A DNA stretch of 64,000 bases from Tessaracoccus flavescens (GTDB lineage: Bacteria; Actinomycetota; Actinomycetes; Propionibacteriales; Propionibacteriaceae). The notes under the pieces were generated by a model. That model was not told the origin of the DNA, made no database searches, and worked only from the letters and a program-made list of their open reading frames with translations. Location: NCBI RefSeq assembly GCF_001998865.1, contig NZ_CP019607.1, forward strand, positions 1,240,001-1,304,000, written 5' to 3'. The position numbers and the translations under genes are program-made. The number at the start of each line of letters is the position of its first letter. Positions within the stretch are counted from its first letter, which is position 1. Below, piece after piece: positions 25,981 to 36,770 of the stretch.

Positions 25981-27065
25981 GCACCGGCCTTGACGAGGGC
26001 GTTGACCGCCTCGACGACGCGCTCGAGGTCACCCTGGGACAGCGACGGGTGCACCGGCAGCGACAGCGCCTCCTGGGCGGCCTGCTCGGTGTTGGGGAGG
26101 TGGATGTCGCGCGCGAACGGCTTGAGGCGGTGGTTCGGCACGGGGTAGAACATGCCGGAGCCGACGTTGTACTCGTCCTTCAGCGCCTTCGACAGGCCGT
26201 CGCGGTCGCCCTCGACGCGGATCGTGTACTGGTGGTAGACGTGCACGGCACCGTCTGCGACCGACGGGACGACGACGCCCTCGAGGTTCGACGACAGGAA
26301 GGCGGCATTGTCCTGGCGCTGCTTCGTCCAGGCGCCGACCTTCGTCAACTGGACGCGGCCGATGGCGGCGTGGATGTCGGTCATCCGGTTGTTCAGCCCG
26401 ACGACCTCGTTGTGGTACTGCTGCAGCATGCCCTGGTTGCGGTAGAGGCGCAGGTTGCGCTCGACCTCGTCGTTGGCCGCGGAGACCATGCCACCCTCAC
26501 CCGAGGTCATGTTCTTGGTCGGGTAGAGCGAGAACATCGCGAAAGTGCCGAACGCGCCGACCGGGGTGCCGTTCAGCGAGGCGCCATGCGCCTGCGCGGC
26601 GTCCTCGAACAGCATCAGGCCGTGCTTGTCGGCGATGGCCTGGAGCTCGGCCATCTTCGCGGGGTGACCGTAGAGGTGCACCGGCATGATCGCCTTGGTC
26701 TTGTCGGTGATCGACGCTTCGACCGAAGCGGGGTCGAGGGTGAAGTCGTCGAGCGCGATGTCGGCGAAGACCGGGGTGGCGCCGGTAAGCGCGACCGAGT
26801 TCGCCGTCGCGGCGAAGGTGAACGAGGGAACGATGACCTCGTCACCGGGGCCGATCCCGGAGCTGAGCAGGCCGAGGTGCAGGCCGGAGGTGCCGGAGTT
26901 GACCGCGACGCACGCGCGGCCGAGGCCGAAGTGCTCGGAGAACTCCTCCTCGAATGCCTTGACCTCTGGGCCCTGGGCGATCATGCCGGAGCGCAGGACG
27001 CGGTCGACCGCTTCGCGCTCCTCGTCACCGATGATCGGCTTTGCCGGGGGGATGAAGTCGTTCAC
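25977..27065 (-). CDS. DegT/DnrJ/EryC1-family sugar aminotransferase, WbpE-like
   Basis: 362 residues. PLP-dependent fold with the Schiff-base lysine in SLYPTKNMTSGEGGMV, the aspartate of FEDAAQAHGA and the N-terminal FIPPAKPIIGDEE typical of this group. WbpE transfers the amino group of glutamate to C3 of the keto-uronic acid on UDP. The gene lies directly after the acetyltransferase gene (no gap) and overlaps the oxidoreductase by 4 bp. Confidence 0.9.
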   Translation of the reverse strand: MNDFIPPAKPIIGDEEREAVDRVLRSGMIAQGPEVKAFEEEFSEHFGLGRACVAVNSGTSGLHLGLLSSGIGPGDEVIVPSFTFAATANSVALTGATPVFADIALDDFTLDPASVEASITDKTKAIMPVHLYGHPAKMAELQAIADKHGLMLFEDAAQAHGASLNGTPVGAFGTFAMFSLYPTKNMTSGEGGMVSAANDEVERNLRLYRNQGMLQQYHNEVVGLNNRMTDIHAAIGRVQLTKVGAWTKQRQDNAAFLSSNLEGVVVPSVADGAVHVYHQYTIRVEGDRDGLSKALKDEYNVGSGMFYPVPNHRLKPFARDIHLPNTEQAAQEALSLPVHPSLSQGDLERVVEAVNALVKAGA

Positions 27066-27659
27066 TTAGGAAACCTCCACGAGGATGTCGTCTTGTTCTT
27101 GGTACTTCTGGCCGGATTCGGGGCACACCCAGGCGCCCTCACCTTCGCCGGGTTCGAGCGGGACGCCGACGCGTCCGACCCAGCGGATGCGCTTGGCGGG
27201 AACGCCCGCCACCAGCGCGAAATCGGGAACGTCCTTTGTCACGACGGCGCCGGCCGCGACCATGGCCCAGCGGCCGATGGTGACGGGGGCGACGCACACC
27301 GCGCGGGCGCCGATCGAGGAGCCGGTGCGGCAGGTGACGCCGACCGCCTCCCAGTCGTCGCCACGCTTGAGGTTGCCTTCCGGGTCGACGGAACGCGGGA
27401 AGTGGTCATTGGTGAACACGACGGCGGGTCCGACGAAGACGCCGTCCTCCAGCACCGCGGGTTCGTAGACGAGGGCGTAGTTCTGCAGCTTGCAGTTGTC
27501 GCCCATCGTGACGCCGGTGCCGACATAGGCTCCGCGGCCGACGATGCAGTTCTCACCGAGGACCGCCTGCTCGCGGACCTGAGCCAGGTGCCATACGGAG
27601 GATCCTTCACCGATCACTGCGTCGGGCGAAACGTCTGCGCTTTCCTGAATGCGGACCAT
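27066..27659 (-). CDS. Left-handed beta-helix N-acetyltransferase, WbpD-like
   Basis: 197 residues. Hexapeptide repeats run through most of the chain (VIGEGSSVWHLAQVREQAVLGENCIVGRGAYVG), with the loop VVFTNDHFPRS, a hallmark of the WbpD/WlbB group. These enzymes acetylate the 3-amino group of UDP-GlcNAc(3NH2)A with acetyl-CoA. It is the first gene of the acetyltransferase-aminotransferase-oxidoreductase operon and has AAGGGA before its ATG. Together with the epimerase at 15783, the pathway would give UDP-ManNAc(3NAc)A. Confidence 0.88.
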   Translation of the reverse strand: MVRIQESADVSPDAVIGEGSSVWHLAQVREQAVLGENCIVGRGAYVGTGVTMGDNCKLQNYALVYEPAVLEDGVFVGPAVVFTNDHFPRSVDPEGNLKRGDDWEAVGVTCRTGSSIGARAVCVAPVTIGRWAMVAAGAVVTKDVPDFALVAGVPAKRIRWVGRVGVPLEPGEGEGAWVCPESGQKYQEQDDILVEVS

Positions 27660-27826
27660 CCAACAGTTCCCTTCGATCGCTGAGAGCGAGCATACCGTTT
27701 GGACATGCGAACGGCGCGCCCACCCTTTGACACGCCCTTTCGCGCCGGGCCAGATGCCTCCGCAGAGGCAAGGGGCCTGCGGCCGATCGCATGGAGGTGT
27801 CCTGACCGAGGTCCAGATTGGCCCGC

Positions 27827-28375
27827 ATGACAGCGCTCCAGCCCTACGTCACCCTCCCGGGCAATACGCGCGAAGCTCTGCCCACCTACCAGTCGATCTT
27901 CGGTGGCGACCTCGCCCTCTTCACGCTCGCCCAGTTCAACCGCACAGACGGCCCCGCAGAGGCCATCGCACACGGTGACCTCTCCGGTGCCGTGTCCCCC
28001 GCCGGCTCCGATGCCGTCGGCGACCAGCCGAGCGTCCGGGTCGAGGGCCTGATGCTCGCCCTGCTGGGCACCGCCCAGCCGGAGACCCTCCACACGTGGT
28101 TCGAGCGGCTCGCGGACGGCGGCCGGGTAGTCGATCCACTCGGCCCCAAGCCGTGGGGCGCCTCTGACGGCCAGGCGGTGGACCGGTTCGGCCTGCACTG
28201 GCTGATCGGTTGCGAGGCCTCCTGGCCCAGGCATACCGAGGCGCTAGGCGAGCTCGACGATCCGCCTCGCGGCCTCGTCATAGGGGCTGGGGCGGTAGCG
28301 CAGCCGCTCCCCCGCCACCCGGGCACCCGTGATCAGGTGCCATCGGAACTGGTCGTCGCCGATGAAACGGCGTAG
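27827..28375 (+). CDS. Glyoxalase/PhnB-like VOC-fold protein
   Basis: 182 residues from the ATG at 27827. The first 135 residues show the PhnB pattern: PYVTLPGNTREALPTYQSIFGGDLALFT, LALLGTAQPETLHTWFERLADGG and DRFGLHWLIG. The family usually ends soon after that last motif. Here the frame continues for about 45 residues into the opposite strand of the glycosyltransferase gene, a 132-bp convergent overlap, so the tail may be non-functional. VOC proteins bind metal or small ligands; no enzyme activity can be assigned. CAGATT lies seven bases before the start. Confidence 0.7.
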   Translation: MTALQPYVTLPGNTREALPTYQSIFGGDLALFTLAQFNRTDGPAEAIAHGDLSGAVSPAGSDAVGDQPSVRVEGLMLALLGTAQPETLHTWFERLADGGRVVDPLGPKPWGASDGQAVDRFGLHWLIGCEASWPRHTEALGELDDPPRGLVIGAGAVAQPLPRHPGTRDQVPSELVVADETA

Positions 28376-29326
28376 CGCCGCGGTGGTCGCGTCCGCGTCC
28401 TCCACGATGACGCCCGCTTCCTCGTCCTCCAGCAGCCGCCGCACCCTCGGCAAGGCAGTGGCGATCGTCGGCAGACCCATCGCCAGGTACTCGTAGACCT
28501 TCGACGGCATGGCCTCACGGAAGGCGGCCGTGTCTGCGAGCAGGCACATGCCAACCGAAGCGTGGGAGGCCAACCGCCAGGCGTCACGGGGCGGCTGACG
28601 GTCGTGGAAGGTGATCAGCCGGGCGTCTGGTTCACGAAGGCGCGCATCGAACCAGTCCCGGTCGCCTGTGGCAACCGGGCCCACCAGATCGAGATGCCAT
28701 GGCACCTCGTCGTCGGCGGTCGCGGCGACCGCCTCGATCATGACGCGAAGCCCGCGGCTCGTGCGGTTGTCGCCGATGTACAGCGCCCTCGGTGCCTCCG
28801 TGCCCGGCGCCTCGGCTGGCATCGGCGGCAGCACGGTGACGTCTGGCTCGTTGCGCATGACGAACCGGTTCTTCGCGTCGCGCGGCGGGACGTGTTCGTC
28901 TGCGACGAGCACGAGGTCGGCCCGCGCGATCACGCGGTTCAGGAAGGAGACGAAGGACCGCACGAAGGCGAGCATCGCCGGGCGGACCCAGCTGCGGTCG
29001 CGCACGAGCTCGCGGTAGTCCTCGTGGACGTCGGCCACCCAGCGTCCGCCCCGCAGGCGCGTCGCGAGGCGCGCGGCGGGCGCGGTGTCCGGGTCGATGG
29101 TGAGCAGGATGTCTGCGCGCCCCTTCCAGGGCCAGGTGAGCGAGCGGAGGTAGCGCTTGAACCTTCCCGTGCGCGGGGAGGTCGTGACCTTCGCGTCGAC
29201 GGGTCCCTTCGCGGGATCGCCGAGCCCGTGTACCCAGACCTCGGCCCCGGCGCGCCGCAGCGCGGCGACTGTCCGGTGGAGCCGGGCGTCTGCGACATCG
29301 TGGCCGGTGGTGACGATCCCGACCAC
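28244..29326 (-). CDS. GT4-type glycosyltransferase
   Basis: 360 residues with a two-Rossmann GT-B layout: N-terminal VGIVTTGHDVADARLHRTVAALRRAGAEV and C-terminal EAMPSKVYEYLAMGLPTIA, the donor-binding signature of GT4. It is the last gene of a five-gene operon that runs from 34791 (two glycosyltransferases, ABC permease, ABC ATPase, this gene), so it probably builds the glycan exported by that transporter. The acceptor and sugar are unknown. Confidence 0.85.
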   Translation of the reverse strand: MVGIVTTGHDVADARLHRTVAALRRAGAEVWVHGLGDPAKGPVDAKVTTSPRTGRFKRYLRSLTWPWKGRADILLTIDPDTAPAARLATRLRGGRWVADVHEDYRELVRDRSWVRPAMLAFVRSFVSFLNRVIARADLVLVADEHVPPRDAKNRFVMRNEPDVTVLPPMPAEAPGTEAPRALYIGDNRTSRGLRVMIEAVAATADDEVPWHLDLVGPVATGDRDWFDARLREPDARLITFHDRQPPRDAWRLASHASVGMCLLADTAAFREAMPSKVYEYLAMGLPTIATALPRVRRLLEDEEAGVIVEDADATTAALRRFIGDDQFRWHLITGARVAGERLRYRPSPYDEAARRIVELA

Positions 29327-29337
29327 GATCCCGCGGC

Positions 29338-30207
29338 TCAGACGTCCTCCATCACGATGGACTCGTCGCCGACCTTGAGGAACTCAAGGTAGGCGTCGCA
29401 GACCAGCTTGGGGTCGCCTCGCTTGATCAGGCGTCCCTTGTGCAGCCAGATCACCTCGTCGGAGAGGTTCTGGATGGTCCCGAGCGCGTGGGAGACCAGC
29501 AGCATCGTGCCCGCGTGATCCATGAGCTCGGCCATCTTGGCGTTGGCCCGGTCCTTGAACTTCGCGTCGCCCGCCGAGAGCGCCTCGTCGATGATCAGGA
29601 TGTCCGGGTTCATGTGCACCGCCACCGCGAAGGCGAGGCGGGAGAACATGCCGGAGGAGTAGGTGCGCATCGGCATGTCGATGAAGTCGCCGAGATCGGA
29701 GAAGTCGGCGATCTCGTCGAACTTCTCGTTGACCTCCGCGCGGGTCAGGCCTGCGGCGAGGCCGCCGAGCATGACGTTCTCGCGGCCGGTGAGGGCCGAG
29801 TTGAAGCCGACGCCCAGCGCGAGCAGCGTCGAGACCTTCCCGTCGATCGTGATGCTGCCGGAGGTGGGAGGCAGGATGCCCGCGACGGCGCGCATCAGCG
29901 TCGACTTGCCCGCGCCGTTTGCCCCGATGATGCCGGTGCACTGCCCCTTGGGCACGTCGAAGGAGACGCCGCGGATGGCGCGCACCTCGCGGTAATTCTG
30001 CTTCTCGCGGCGAAGCCCCTTGACCAGGGCGTTCTTCAGCGAGGCCTTGCGCTCGAGGTTGACCTTGTAGGTGATGTGCAGGTCGTAGATGGAGATCGCG
30101 GGGTCGAGTAGCCGCTTGTCCGCCGAGACCGACTCGTCGGCCTCGGGCTCGGCGGCGCCGGGGTCGCGCTCCAGGAACTGGGATTCAGAGGCGGACAGCG
30201 AAATCAC
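29338..30207 (-). CDS. Polysaccharide ABC exporter, ATP-binding subunit (system 1)
   Basis: 289 residues from the GTG at 30207, which overlaps the permease end by 23 bp; a TTG 33 bp further upstream is possible. Walker A IIGANGAGKST, signature region RTYSSGMFSRLAFAVA and Walker B DILIIDEALSAGD are the Wzt/TagH-type forms. About 55 residues precede the ATPase core. There is no C-terminal carbohydrate-binding domain, unlike Wzt of O9a, so export need not depend on recognition of a modified chain end. It pairs with the permease at 30185-31048. Confidence 0.9.
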   Translation of the reverse strand: MISLSASESQFLERDPGAAEPEADESVSADKRLLDPAISIYDLHITYKVNLERKASLKNALVKGLRREKQNYREVRAIRGVSFDVPKGQCTGIIGANGAGKSTLMRAVAGILPPTSGSITIDGKVSTLLALGVGFNSALTGRENVMLGGLAAGLTRAEVNEKFDEIADFSDLGDFIDMPMRTYSSGMFSRLAFAVAVHMNPDILIIDEALSAGDAKFKDRANAKMAELMDHAGTMLLVSHALGTIQNLSDEVIWLHKGRLIKRGDPKLVCDAYLEFLKVGDESIVMEDV

Positions 30208-31048
30208 GCTCCCTCGAGACGAAGTACAAAGTGCCTCCAATGCTCAGCACCAGCGCCCACGCGACCGCCACGAGCAGGTAGGTCATGTTCGGCCACTGGC
30301 CGTGCAGTGCATCTCCCCACACCCCCAGCATTCCGAACACCGGGTTCAGCAGGATCCACTCACCGGTGAATTTACCGATCGCGCTGGAGTTCAGGAAGTA
30401 CTCGCCCGTGTACAGCACCGGGGAGGAATAGAGCCAGATCCGGATCACATAGGGCAGGAACTGGGCGGTGTCGCGGAAGTAGACCTGCCACGTCGCGACG
30501 AAGCAGCCGATCCCCATCCCGATCAGCAGAGCGAGGAGCACCACCAGCGGCATCCACAGCATCTGCAACGACCAGACGCTTCCGGGCCAGATCAGATGGA
30601 TGAAGAAGTAGACGATCATCGTGGGGATGAACCGGCGGAACGCGAGATACGTGTGCGACAGGATCAGCAGCATCCGCGGGAAGTTCATGTTGAGGATCAG
30701 GCTGCCCGCCGTGGTCACCGAGGTGGCGCAGGCCTGGATGATCCCGGAGACGAGGAAGAACAGGAACAGTCCACTTGCGATCTGGGGGAAGTCCACGTCT
30801 GCAGGGTGCTTGCCCGACAACACGACGACCAGCAGGAAGTAGACACCCGCCAGCAGCAGCGGGTTGAGCACCAGCCAGGCCTGTCCGAGCACCGTGTTGG
30901 TGTTGCCCGCGCGCATGTTGGTCTCGCTGAGTTCCTTCGCGAAGTCGCGGCGCCGCCACAACTCGCCGAAGTACTCCCGCAGATTCGGCAGCCCCGCCTT
31001 GTGCGGGGTGTAGACCCGCACCGAGGACTTCACAGCATCCTTGGCCAC
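30185..31048 (-). CDS. Polysaccharide ABC exporter, permease (system 1)
   Basis: 287 residues, GTG start directly following the stop of the preceding glycosyltransferase gene. Six hydrophobic segments, and the N-terminal amphipathic segment LREYFGELWRRRDFAKELSE found in Wzm/TagG permeases. LGQAWLVLNPLLLAGVYFLL opens the first transmembrane helix. It moves lipid-linked glycan or teichoic acid across the cytoplasmic membrane. The operon order is GT, GT, permease, ATPase, GT. Confidence 0.9.
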   Translation of the reverse strand: MAKDAVKSSVRVYTPHKAGLPNLREYFGELWRRRDFAKELSETNMRAGNTNTVLGQAWLVLNPLLLAGVYFLLVVVLSGKHPADVDFPQIASGLFLFFLVSGIIQACATSVTTAGSLILNMNFPRMLLILSHTYLAFRRFIPTMIVYFFIHLIWPGSVWSLQMLWMPLVVLLALLIGMGIGCFVATWQVYFRDTAQFLPYVIRIWLYSSPVLYTGEYFLNSSAIGKFTGEWILLNPVFGMLGVWGDALHGQWPNMTYLLVAVAWALVLSIGGTLYFVSRERDFAVRL

Positions 31049-32221
31049 TTAACCTTCTCCCCGAGCGTCCGTCCGGGCGCTCAGCCCAACGTAGACCGCC
31101 CGCAGCCGGGCGGCGTCGGCAGGCCAACTCAGCGCTGCCCGTGCCGCATCGAGATTACACTTCAGCTCCGGGAAACCCTCAACGGCACGGCGCACCGCGG
31201 CCACCAGGGACTGCGGATCGCCCGGCGTGTAGAGCGTCCCCAGCCCGTACTCGCGCACCGTCTTGCCGAGTTCCCCGACGTCGGTCGCGACCACGGGAAG
31301 GCCGAGGCTCACCGCGTGGAACAGCTTGTTCGGCAGCGCGAGCCGGTGGTTGACCCAGCGGTCGGAGTGGGTGACCAGACACAGCCCAGCCTCGACCATG
31401 AGCGCCGACGCCTCATCAAGCGGAAGGGCCCCGAGCACCTCCGCCCTTCCCGGGTCGAAGGACGACAACCAGGTCTGATCGGCGGGACCGCAGAGCGTGA
31501 TCGGCAGGTCGATCTGGCGGCTCGCGGCGGCGATCGTCTCCAGTTCACGGTACGCGGCGAGCCGACCGGCGTAGACCAGTCCGCGGGGCCGCTCCGGCAG
31601 TGCCGGCCGCTCCTCGACGAGGGGGAAGGTGTTGCGCACCACGTGGACGTGGTTCCAGCCGTGCACGTCGCGCAGCGCGTCCGCGACCCCCTGACCGACC
31701 GTGAGCACCGCGGCGGCCCGCCCACCGAGCTCCGCCTCTTCGCGCTTCTCGCGGCGGTCGGCGAGCGGAGTCGGACGGTGTTCGCGCGGCAGCCCCGTCC
31801 ACAGCTCGTGCGAGTCGTAGATCAGGGGAACGTCGCGGCTGCGGGCGAGTTCCTCGCCCGCAGCGAGGGCGGTGAAGTCGTGCGCGTGCACCACGTCGAA
31901 CTCCCGCCCCTCTGCATCCTCGACCGCCCCGGCGGCCCAACGGCCGAACGCGGAACGCCGATGTTGCGGGAGCAGCGCCCAACGGGCGAGCCGGACGGGT
32001 GCGGGCAGCTTCCTGCCCGCGAGCGACGGCCTGCCCTCGGACCGGAACACCGATGACGTGCCGACGCTGGAGACGGTGACGCCTGCCGGAGGCTCGAAGT
32101 CCTCGGGCACCGAGCGTCCGATGATGTGGACGGTGTGCCCGTAGTCGACGAGGGTGGTCGCCTCCCGCAGCACCCTCGTGTCGGTGGCGACCGAGGTGGC
32201 CACCAGCATCAGCACCTTCAT
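31049..32221 (-). CDS. GT4-type glycosyltransferase
   Basis: 390 residues. N-terminal MKVLMLVATSVATDTRVLREATTLVDYGH is the usual opening of this glycosyltransferase group; HAHDFTALAAGEELA and ALPNKLFHAVSLGLPVVATDVG (acceptor and donor lobes) follow. Its ATG overlaps the stop of the upstream two-module glycosyltransferase by 4 bp and its stop abuts the permease start, so it is firmly within the exporter operon. Confidence 0.88.
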   Translation of the reverse strand: MKVLMLVATSVATDTRVLREATTLVDYGHTVHIIGRSVPEDFEPPAGVTVSSVGTSSVFRSEGRPSLAGRKLPAPVRLARWALLPQHRRSAFGRWAAGAVEDAEGREFDVVHAHDFTALAAGEELARSRDVPLIYDSHELWTGLPREHRPTPLADRREKREEAELGGRAAAVLTVGQGVADALRDVHGWNHVHVVRNTFPLVEERPALPERPRGLVYAGRLAAYRELETIAAASRQIDLPITLCGPADQTWLSSFDPGRAEVLGALPLDEASALMVEAGLCLVTHSDRWVNHRLALPNKLFHAVSLGLPVVATDVGELGKTVREYGLGTLYTPGDPQSLVAAVRRAVEGFPELKCNLDAARAALSWPADAARLRAVYVGLSARTDARGEG

Positions 32222-34791
32222 CGACGCGCGAGGCCCATGAAGTCGGAGAGCACCTCGGCCGCGTGATGTCCGTCGTGCCAGCGACGGGCGTAGCTGCGGC
32301 CTGCGCGGGAGAGTTCGGCGCAGCGGATCGGGTCGGCCACCAGCCCCAGGATGACCTGACGAAGCGACTGTGCGTCGGCCTCGACGATCGGCACCTCGCC
32401 GTCGATGCGCTGGCGAACCCGATCGGCGACGTGCCCGATCACCACCCGGCCCGCGGACATGCCCTCGACGGCGGTGAGGCCGTAGTCGCCGATCCGGATC
32501 TGGTCGATCACGATGTCTGCACTCAGCATGTCCCGAAGCATCTCATCCCGCGACAGTTCGAAGCCGGCGAGGTAGGTGATGAGTCCCTCATCTGCGAGCT
32601 GTCTGCAGACGGCGTCGATGTCCTCGGAGCCCTTCATCGAGCGCCGGGAGGGGACGTGGAACACCACGGGTGGGCCCTCATGCTGCAGCGGAACCGTCTC
32701 GCTCGCCCAGAGGTTGGTGTCGATCACGACCGGAAGCCAGGTGGCGTGGGGCAGGTAGTCGAGCAGGTCGTTGGTGGTCACGAAGACCGGGCCGTCGAAG
32801 TCGAGCACGTGGGGGGTGAGCTCATCGACCTGCTTCTGCAGCACGGCCGTCAGTTCTTCGTGCGGGTCGGCGAAGGGTGAGTCCTTCTCAAGGGAGGCAT
32901 GCACCTTCGGGTTGCGGATGTCGGAGCCGTGGAAGACGAGGCCGAGCCTGATCCCCGTCTCGGTGAAGAAGTCGAGTTCCTCGTGGAAGTAGGCGCCGTA
33001 CTTGGCGCCGACCACGCTGCGCCCGGACTCGGTCAGCACGTGGGTGACCCGGTTGCGCAGCTTCGCGGCCAGCTTCTTCTGCCAGGCGGGTGAGACCCAT
33101 TCCTGGTAGAGGACCGTCTCGTCGACGGGGAAGGTGAGGTTCTGCTCGCGGTGGCGCCAGACCGACTCGACGATCACCTCGGGATGCTCGCGCATCAGCG
33201 CATCGGCCCATAGCAGCGGAAGACCGCCGGTGTTTGCGCAGCCGATCCGCAGCCATGGCCGCTCACCGAAGAGCTCGGCGTCGGCCAGCGGGACGCGCTG
33301 GCGCATCATGTCGGCCCGGATGGCCCCGAGGTTCTCCGTCAGGGGGCTCGGCCGCAGCCCCTCGAGCAGCGCCGGTTCGACGATCGAGTTGGCCACCCGC
33401 ACCACGACCGGCTCGTAGTGCTCGAAGGTGTGTTCCTCGACCACCCCGGGGGTCAGGTTTGCCCGGTAGTGGTCGAGGTTGCCGAGGAGCTTCTTCGTGG
33501 CGGCGACCACCGAGGCAGGGTTGGAGTGTTCGAACACCTCCCCGATGCCGTAGCGGTTGATCCGCTCGCTGAGCCATTCCATGTCGGAGGTCAGGATGGG
33601 CAGCCCAGCCTGGACGGCCTCGAAGTACTTGTTCGGGGCGGCCCAGTTGTGGTTGCCGACCGGCAGGAACGGGATGATCGCGGCGGTCGCGGACGAGAGG
33701 TACTCGGCGACCTCGTGGGTCGGCGCGAACGGGACGAAGTGGACGCGCGCGGTGACGTTCTTCTGCTTCGCGAGCTGCTCCAGCTCGTCGGTGTAGGAGC
33801 TACCGCGTCGCGCTCCGATGGCAAGGTGCACCCCGGGCAGTTGGGGCAGCGCCGCGATCACGTCGTGCACGCCGCGGTGGTAGCTGAGCCCGCCCGCGTA
33901 GACGAGCAGCGGGGCGTCATCGGGCAGTTCGACGAAGTCACGGATGGTGATCGGCCTTCCGACCTCCGGCAGCGTCGCGATCGGGGCGTTTGGCACCAGT
34001 TCCGGCACCACGGGAAGGTCGTACTGGCGGGCAAGGAAGTCGGCGATGGGTTCGCAGACGGTGAAGGTCGCATCGACCTTCGGCATGTACTCGGTCTCGA
34101 GCGCCGGGAAGCCTCGGGTGATGTTCGGGTCGTCGCTGGCCAGTCCGTAGACGTACTCGCGCGCGTCGTAGAGCAGGCCCATCCTGCGGCCCTTCGCGGC
34201 CTGCGCCTCGGCGACCTCGACTCCGAGCGGAAGCAGGTGGACGTCGGTGACGATCAGGTCGGGGTCGAGCCCGATGATGACGTCGCGCATGGCGTCGACC
34301 ATCACGGGCACGTGCGGAAGAGCCTTGCGCCAGTCGAACGGGGCGTTGGGATCCTCAGCGGGTGCCTCGACCTGGCGCCCGCCGCGGCGGATCCGCTCGA
34401 CCCCCTTGCCGATCAGGCCCTTCGCGGGCCGCACTACCCGCTTGTCCGCCTGCTTCACGACGGCGCCGGCCGTCTCCTCAACCCGCGCGATGGCCTTGGC
34501 GACCTTCTGCGGTGGGCGGCGTCGCAGCGTCAGGTGGAAGGCCTTGCGGACGAGTCGGTACAGGATCGACGGTGGCTTCGGCCCGGTCGGCGCGGGACGG
34601 CCCCCGACCGGCTTGGCCTGGGTGAGTCGGTAGGGCATGCCTGCGATGACACCCTCGTTGGGGATGCCGGTGCCGAAGCCGACCATGGTGACGCGGTATC
34701 CGGCCGCGACGAGGGCGAGCCCGTTGCGCTGGGCGCGGGCGTCGATCTCGATGTTGTTCGGTAGCGCTATCACCGCATGCGGTTGCCGCAT
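32218..34791 (-). CDS. Two-module glycosyltransferase (GT4 plus second GT-B-like module)
   Basis: 857 residues. Module 1 (about 1-470) opens with VIALPNNIEIDARAQRNGLALVAAGY and has the donor motif HNWAAPNKYFEAVQAGLPIL. Module 2 (about 490-857) is a different, shorter GT-like domain with HGSDIRNPKVH, VPSRRSMKGSEDIDAV and AVEGMSAGRVVIGHV. A similar C-terminal module is found in the 808-residue protein at 42406-44832, which suggests a shared architecture specific to this locus. It is the first gene of the operon and has GGAGGACAG before its ATG. The specific sugars cannot be predicted. Confidence 0.82.
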   Translation of the reverse strand: MRQPHAVIALPNNIEIDARAQRNGLALVAAGYRVTMVGFGTGIPNEGVIAGMPYRLTQAKPVGGRPAPTGPKPPSILYRLVRKAFHLTLRRRPPQKVAKAIARVEETAGAVVKQADKRVVRPAKGLIGKGVERIRRGGRQVEAPAEDPNAPFDWRKALPHVPVMVDAMRDVIIGLDPDLIVTDVHLLPLGVEVAEAQAAKGRRMGLLYDAREYVYGLASDDPNITRGFPALETEYMPKVDATFTVCEPIADFLARQYDLPVVPELVPNAPIATLPEVGRPITIRDFVELPDDAPLLVYAGGLSYHRGVHDVIAALPQLPGVHLAIGARRGSSYTDELEQLAKQKNVTARVHFVPFAPTHEVAEYLSSATAAIIPFLPVGNHNWAAPNKYFEAVQAGLPILTSDMEWLSERINRYGIGEVFEHSNPASVVAATKKLLGNLDHYRANLTPGVVEEHTFEHYEPVVVRVANSIVEPALLEGLRPSPLTENLGAIRADMMRQRVPLADAELFGERPWLRIGCANTGGLPLLWADALMREHPEVIVESVWRHREQNLTFPVDETVLYQEWVSPAWQKKLAAKLRNRVTHVLTESGRSVVGAKYGAYFHEELDFFTETGIRLGLVFHGSDIRNPKVHASLEKDSPFADPHEELTAVLQKQVDELTPHVLDFDGPVFVTTNDLLDYLPHATWLPVVIDTNLWASETVPLQHEGPPVVFHVPSRRSMKGSEDIDAVCRQLADEGLITYLAGFELSRDEMLRDMLSADIVIDQIRIGDYGLTAVEGMSAGRVVIGHVADRVRQRIDGEVPIVEADAQSLRQVILGLVADPIRCAELSRAGRSYARRWHDGHHAAEVLSDFMGLARR

Positions 34792-34837
34792 GATCTGTCC
34801 TCCTCGGTCGGCACCATCAAGGCCTGATGCAGTCTAG

Positions 34838-36358
<1,521 letters not shown>

Positions 36359-36374
36359 CCGGTCAGGCCGGTGC

Positions 36375-36380
36375 TACCGT
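36375..36380 (+). promoter_or_regulatory. Leaderless-type -10 box of the coiled-coil gene
   Basis: TACCGT six bases before the GTG at 36387, 17 bp after the argG stop. Confidence 0.45.
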
Positions 36381-36386
36381 GGGCCC

Positions 36387-36770
36387 GTGAACCCCACTGA
36401 GCAGGATCTACGCAGCCAGGTTCAGGCCAATGAACGAATCCGTAAAGCCGCGATTTCCGAGTTGGAACAGACCCGCGACGAGTATTCTGCACTCCTGACC
36501 GAACTGACGGTCGCCCGCAACGATGCCCGTGAGATGGCGAAGCGCCTCGCCGAACGTGAAGCGGAGCTGATCCAGCTCCACGCCGATCATGAGGCAGCCC
36601 TCACGGGGCTGCGGGAGGAACTCGCGGCGGCTAACGCCGCGGTCAGAGAGCTCAATGCGCCGCCGGCGCCCCAGGCACCGCCACGCAGCGCTCGACGCGC
36701 GTCCACCGTTGCGAAGCGGGCGCTCCGGCGGCTCGGTCTGGCGCCAAGGCGAACCCGGCCCAATGCCTGA
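36387..36770 (+). CDS. Small coiled-coil protein
   Basis: 127 residues from GTG. Residues 8-90 are strongly predicted coiled coil by heptad pattern (ISELEQTRDEYSALLTEL, EREAELIQLHADHEAALTGL). A Pro-rich hinge and a very basic tail (ARRASTVAKRALRRLGLAPRR) follow. I do not recognise a family. Its stop lies within the next glycosyltransferase gene (8-bp overlap), so it may scaffold or set chain length for that enzyme, as coiled coils do in some capsule systems (inference). Confidence 0.65.
   Translation: MNPTEQDLRSQVQANERIRKAAISELEQTRDEYSALLTELTVARNDAREMAKRLAEREAELIQLHADHEAALTGLREELAAANAAVRELNAPPAPQAPPRSARRASTVAKRALRRLGLAPRRTRPNA

Noticed and set aside
30089..32056. A 655-codon open frame on the plus strand opposite the exporter operon
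   Set aside because: It covers parts of three convincing minus-strand genes (ATPase, permease, glycosyltransferase) and shows no family motif.
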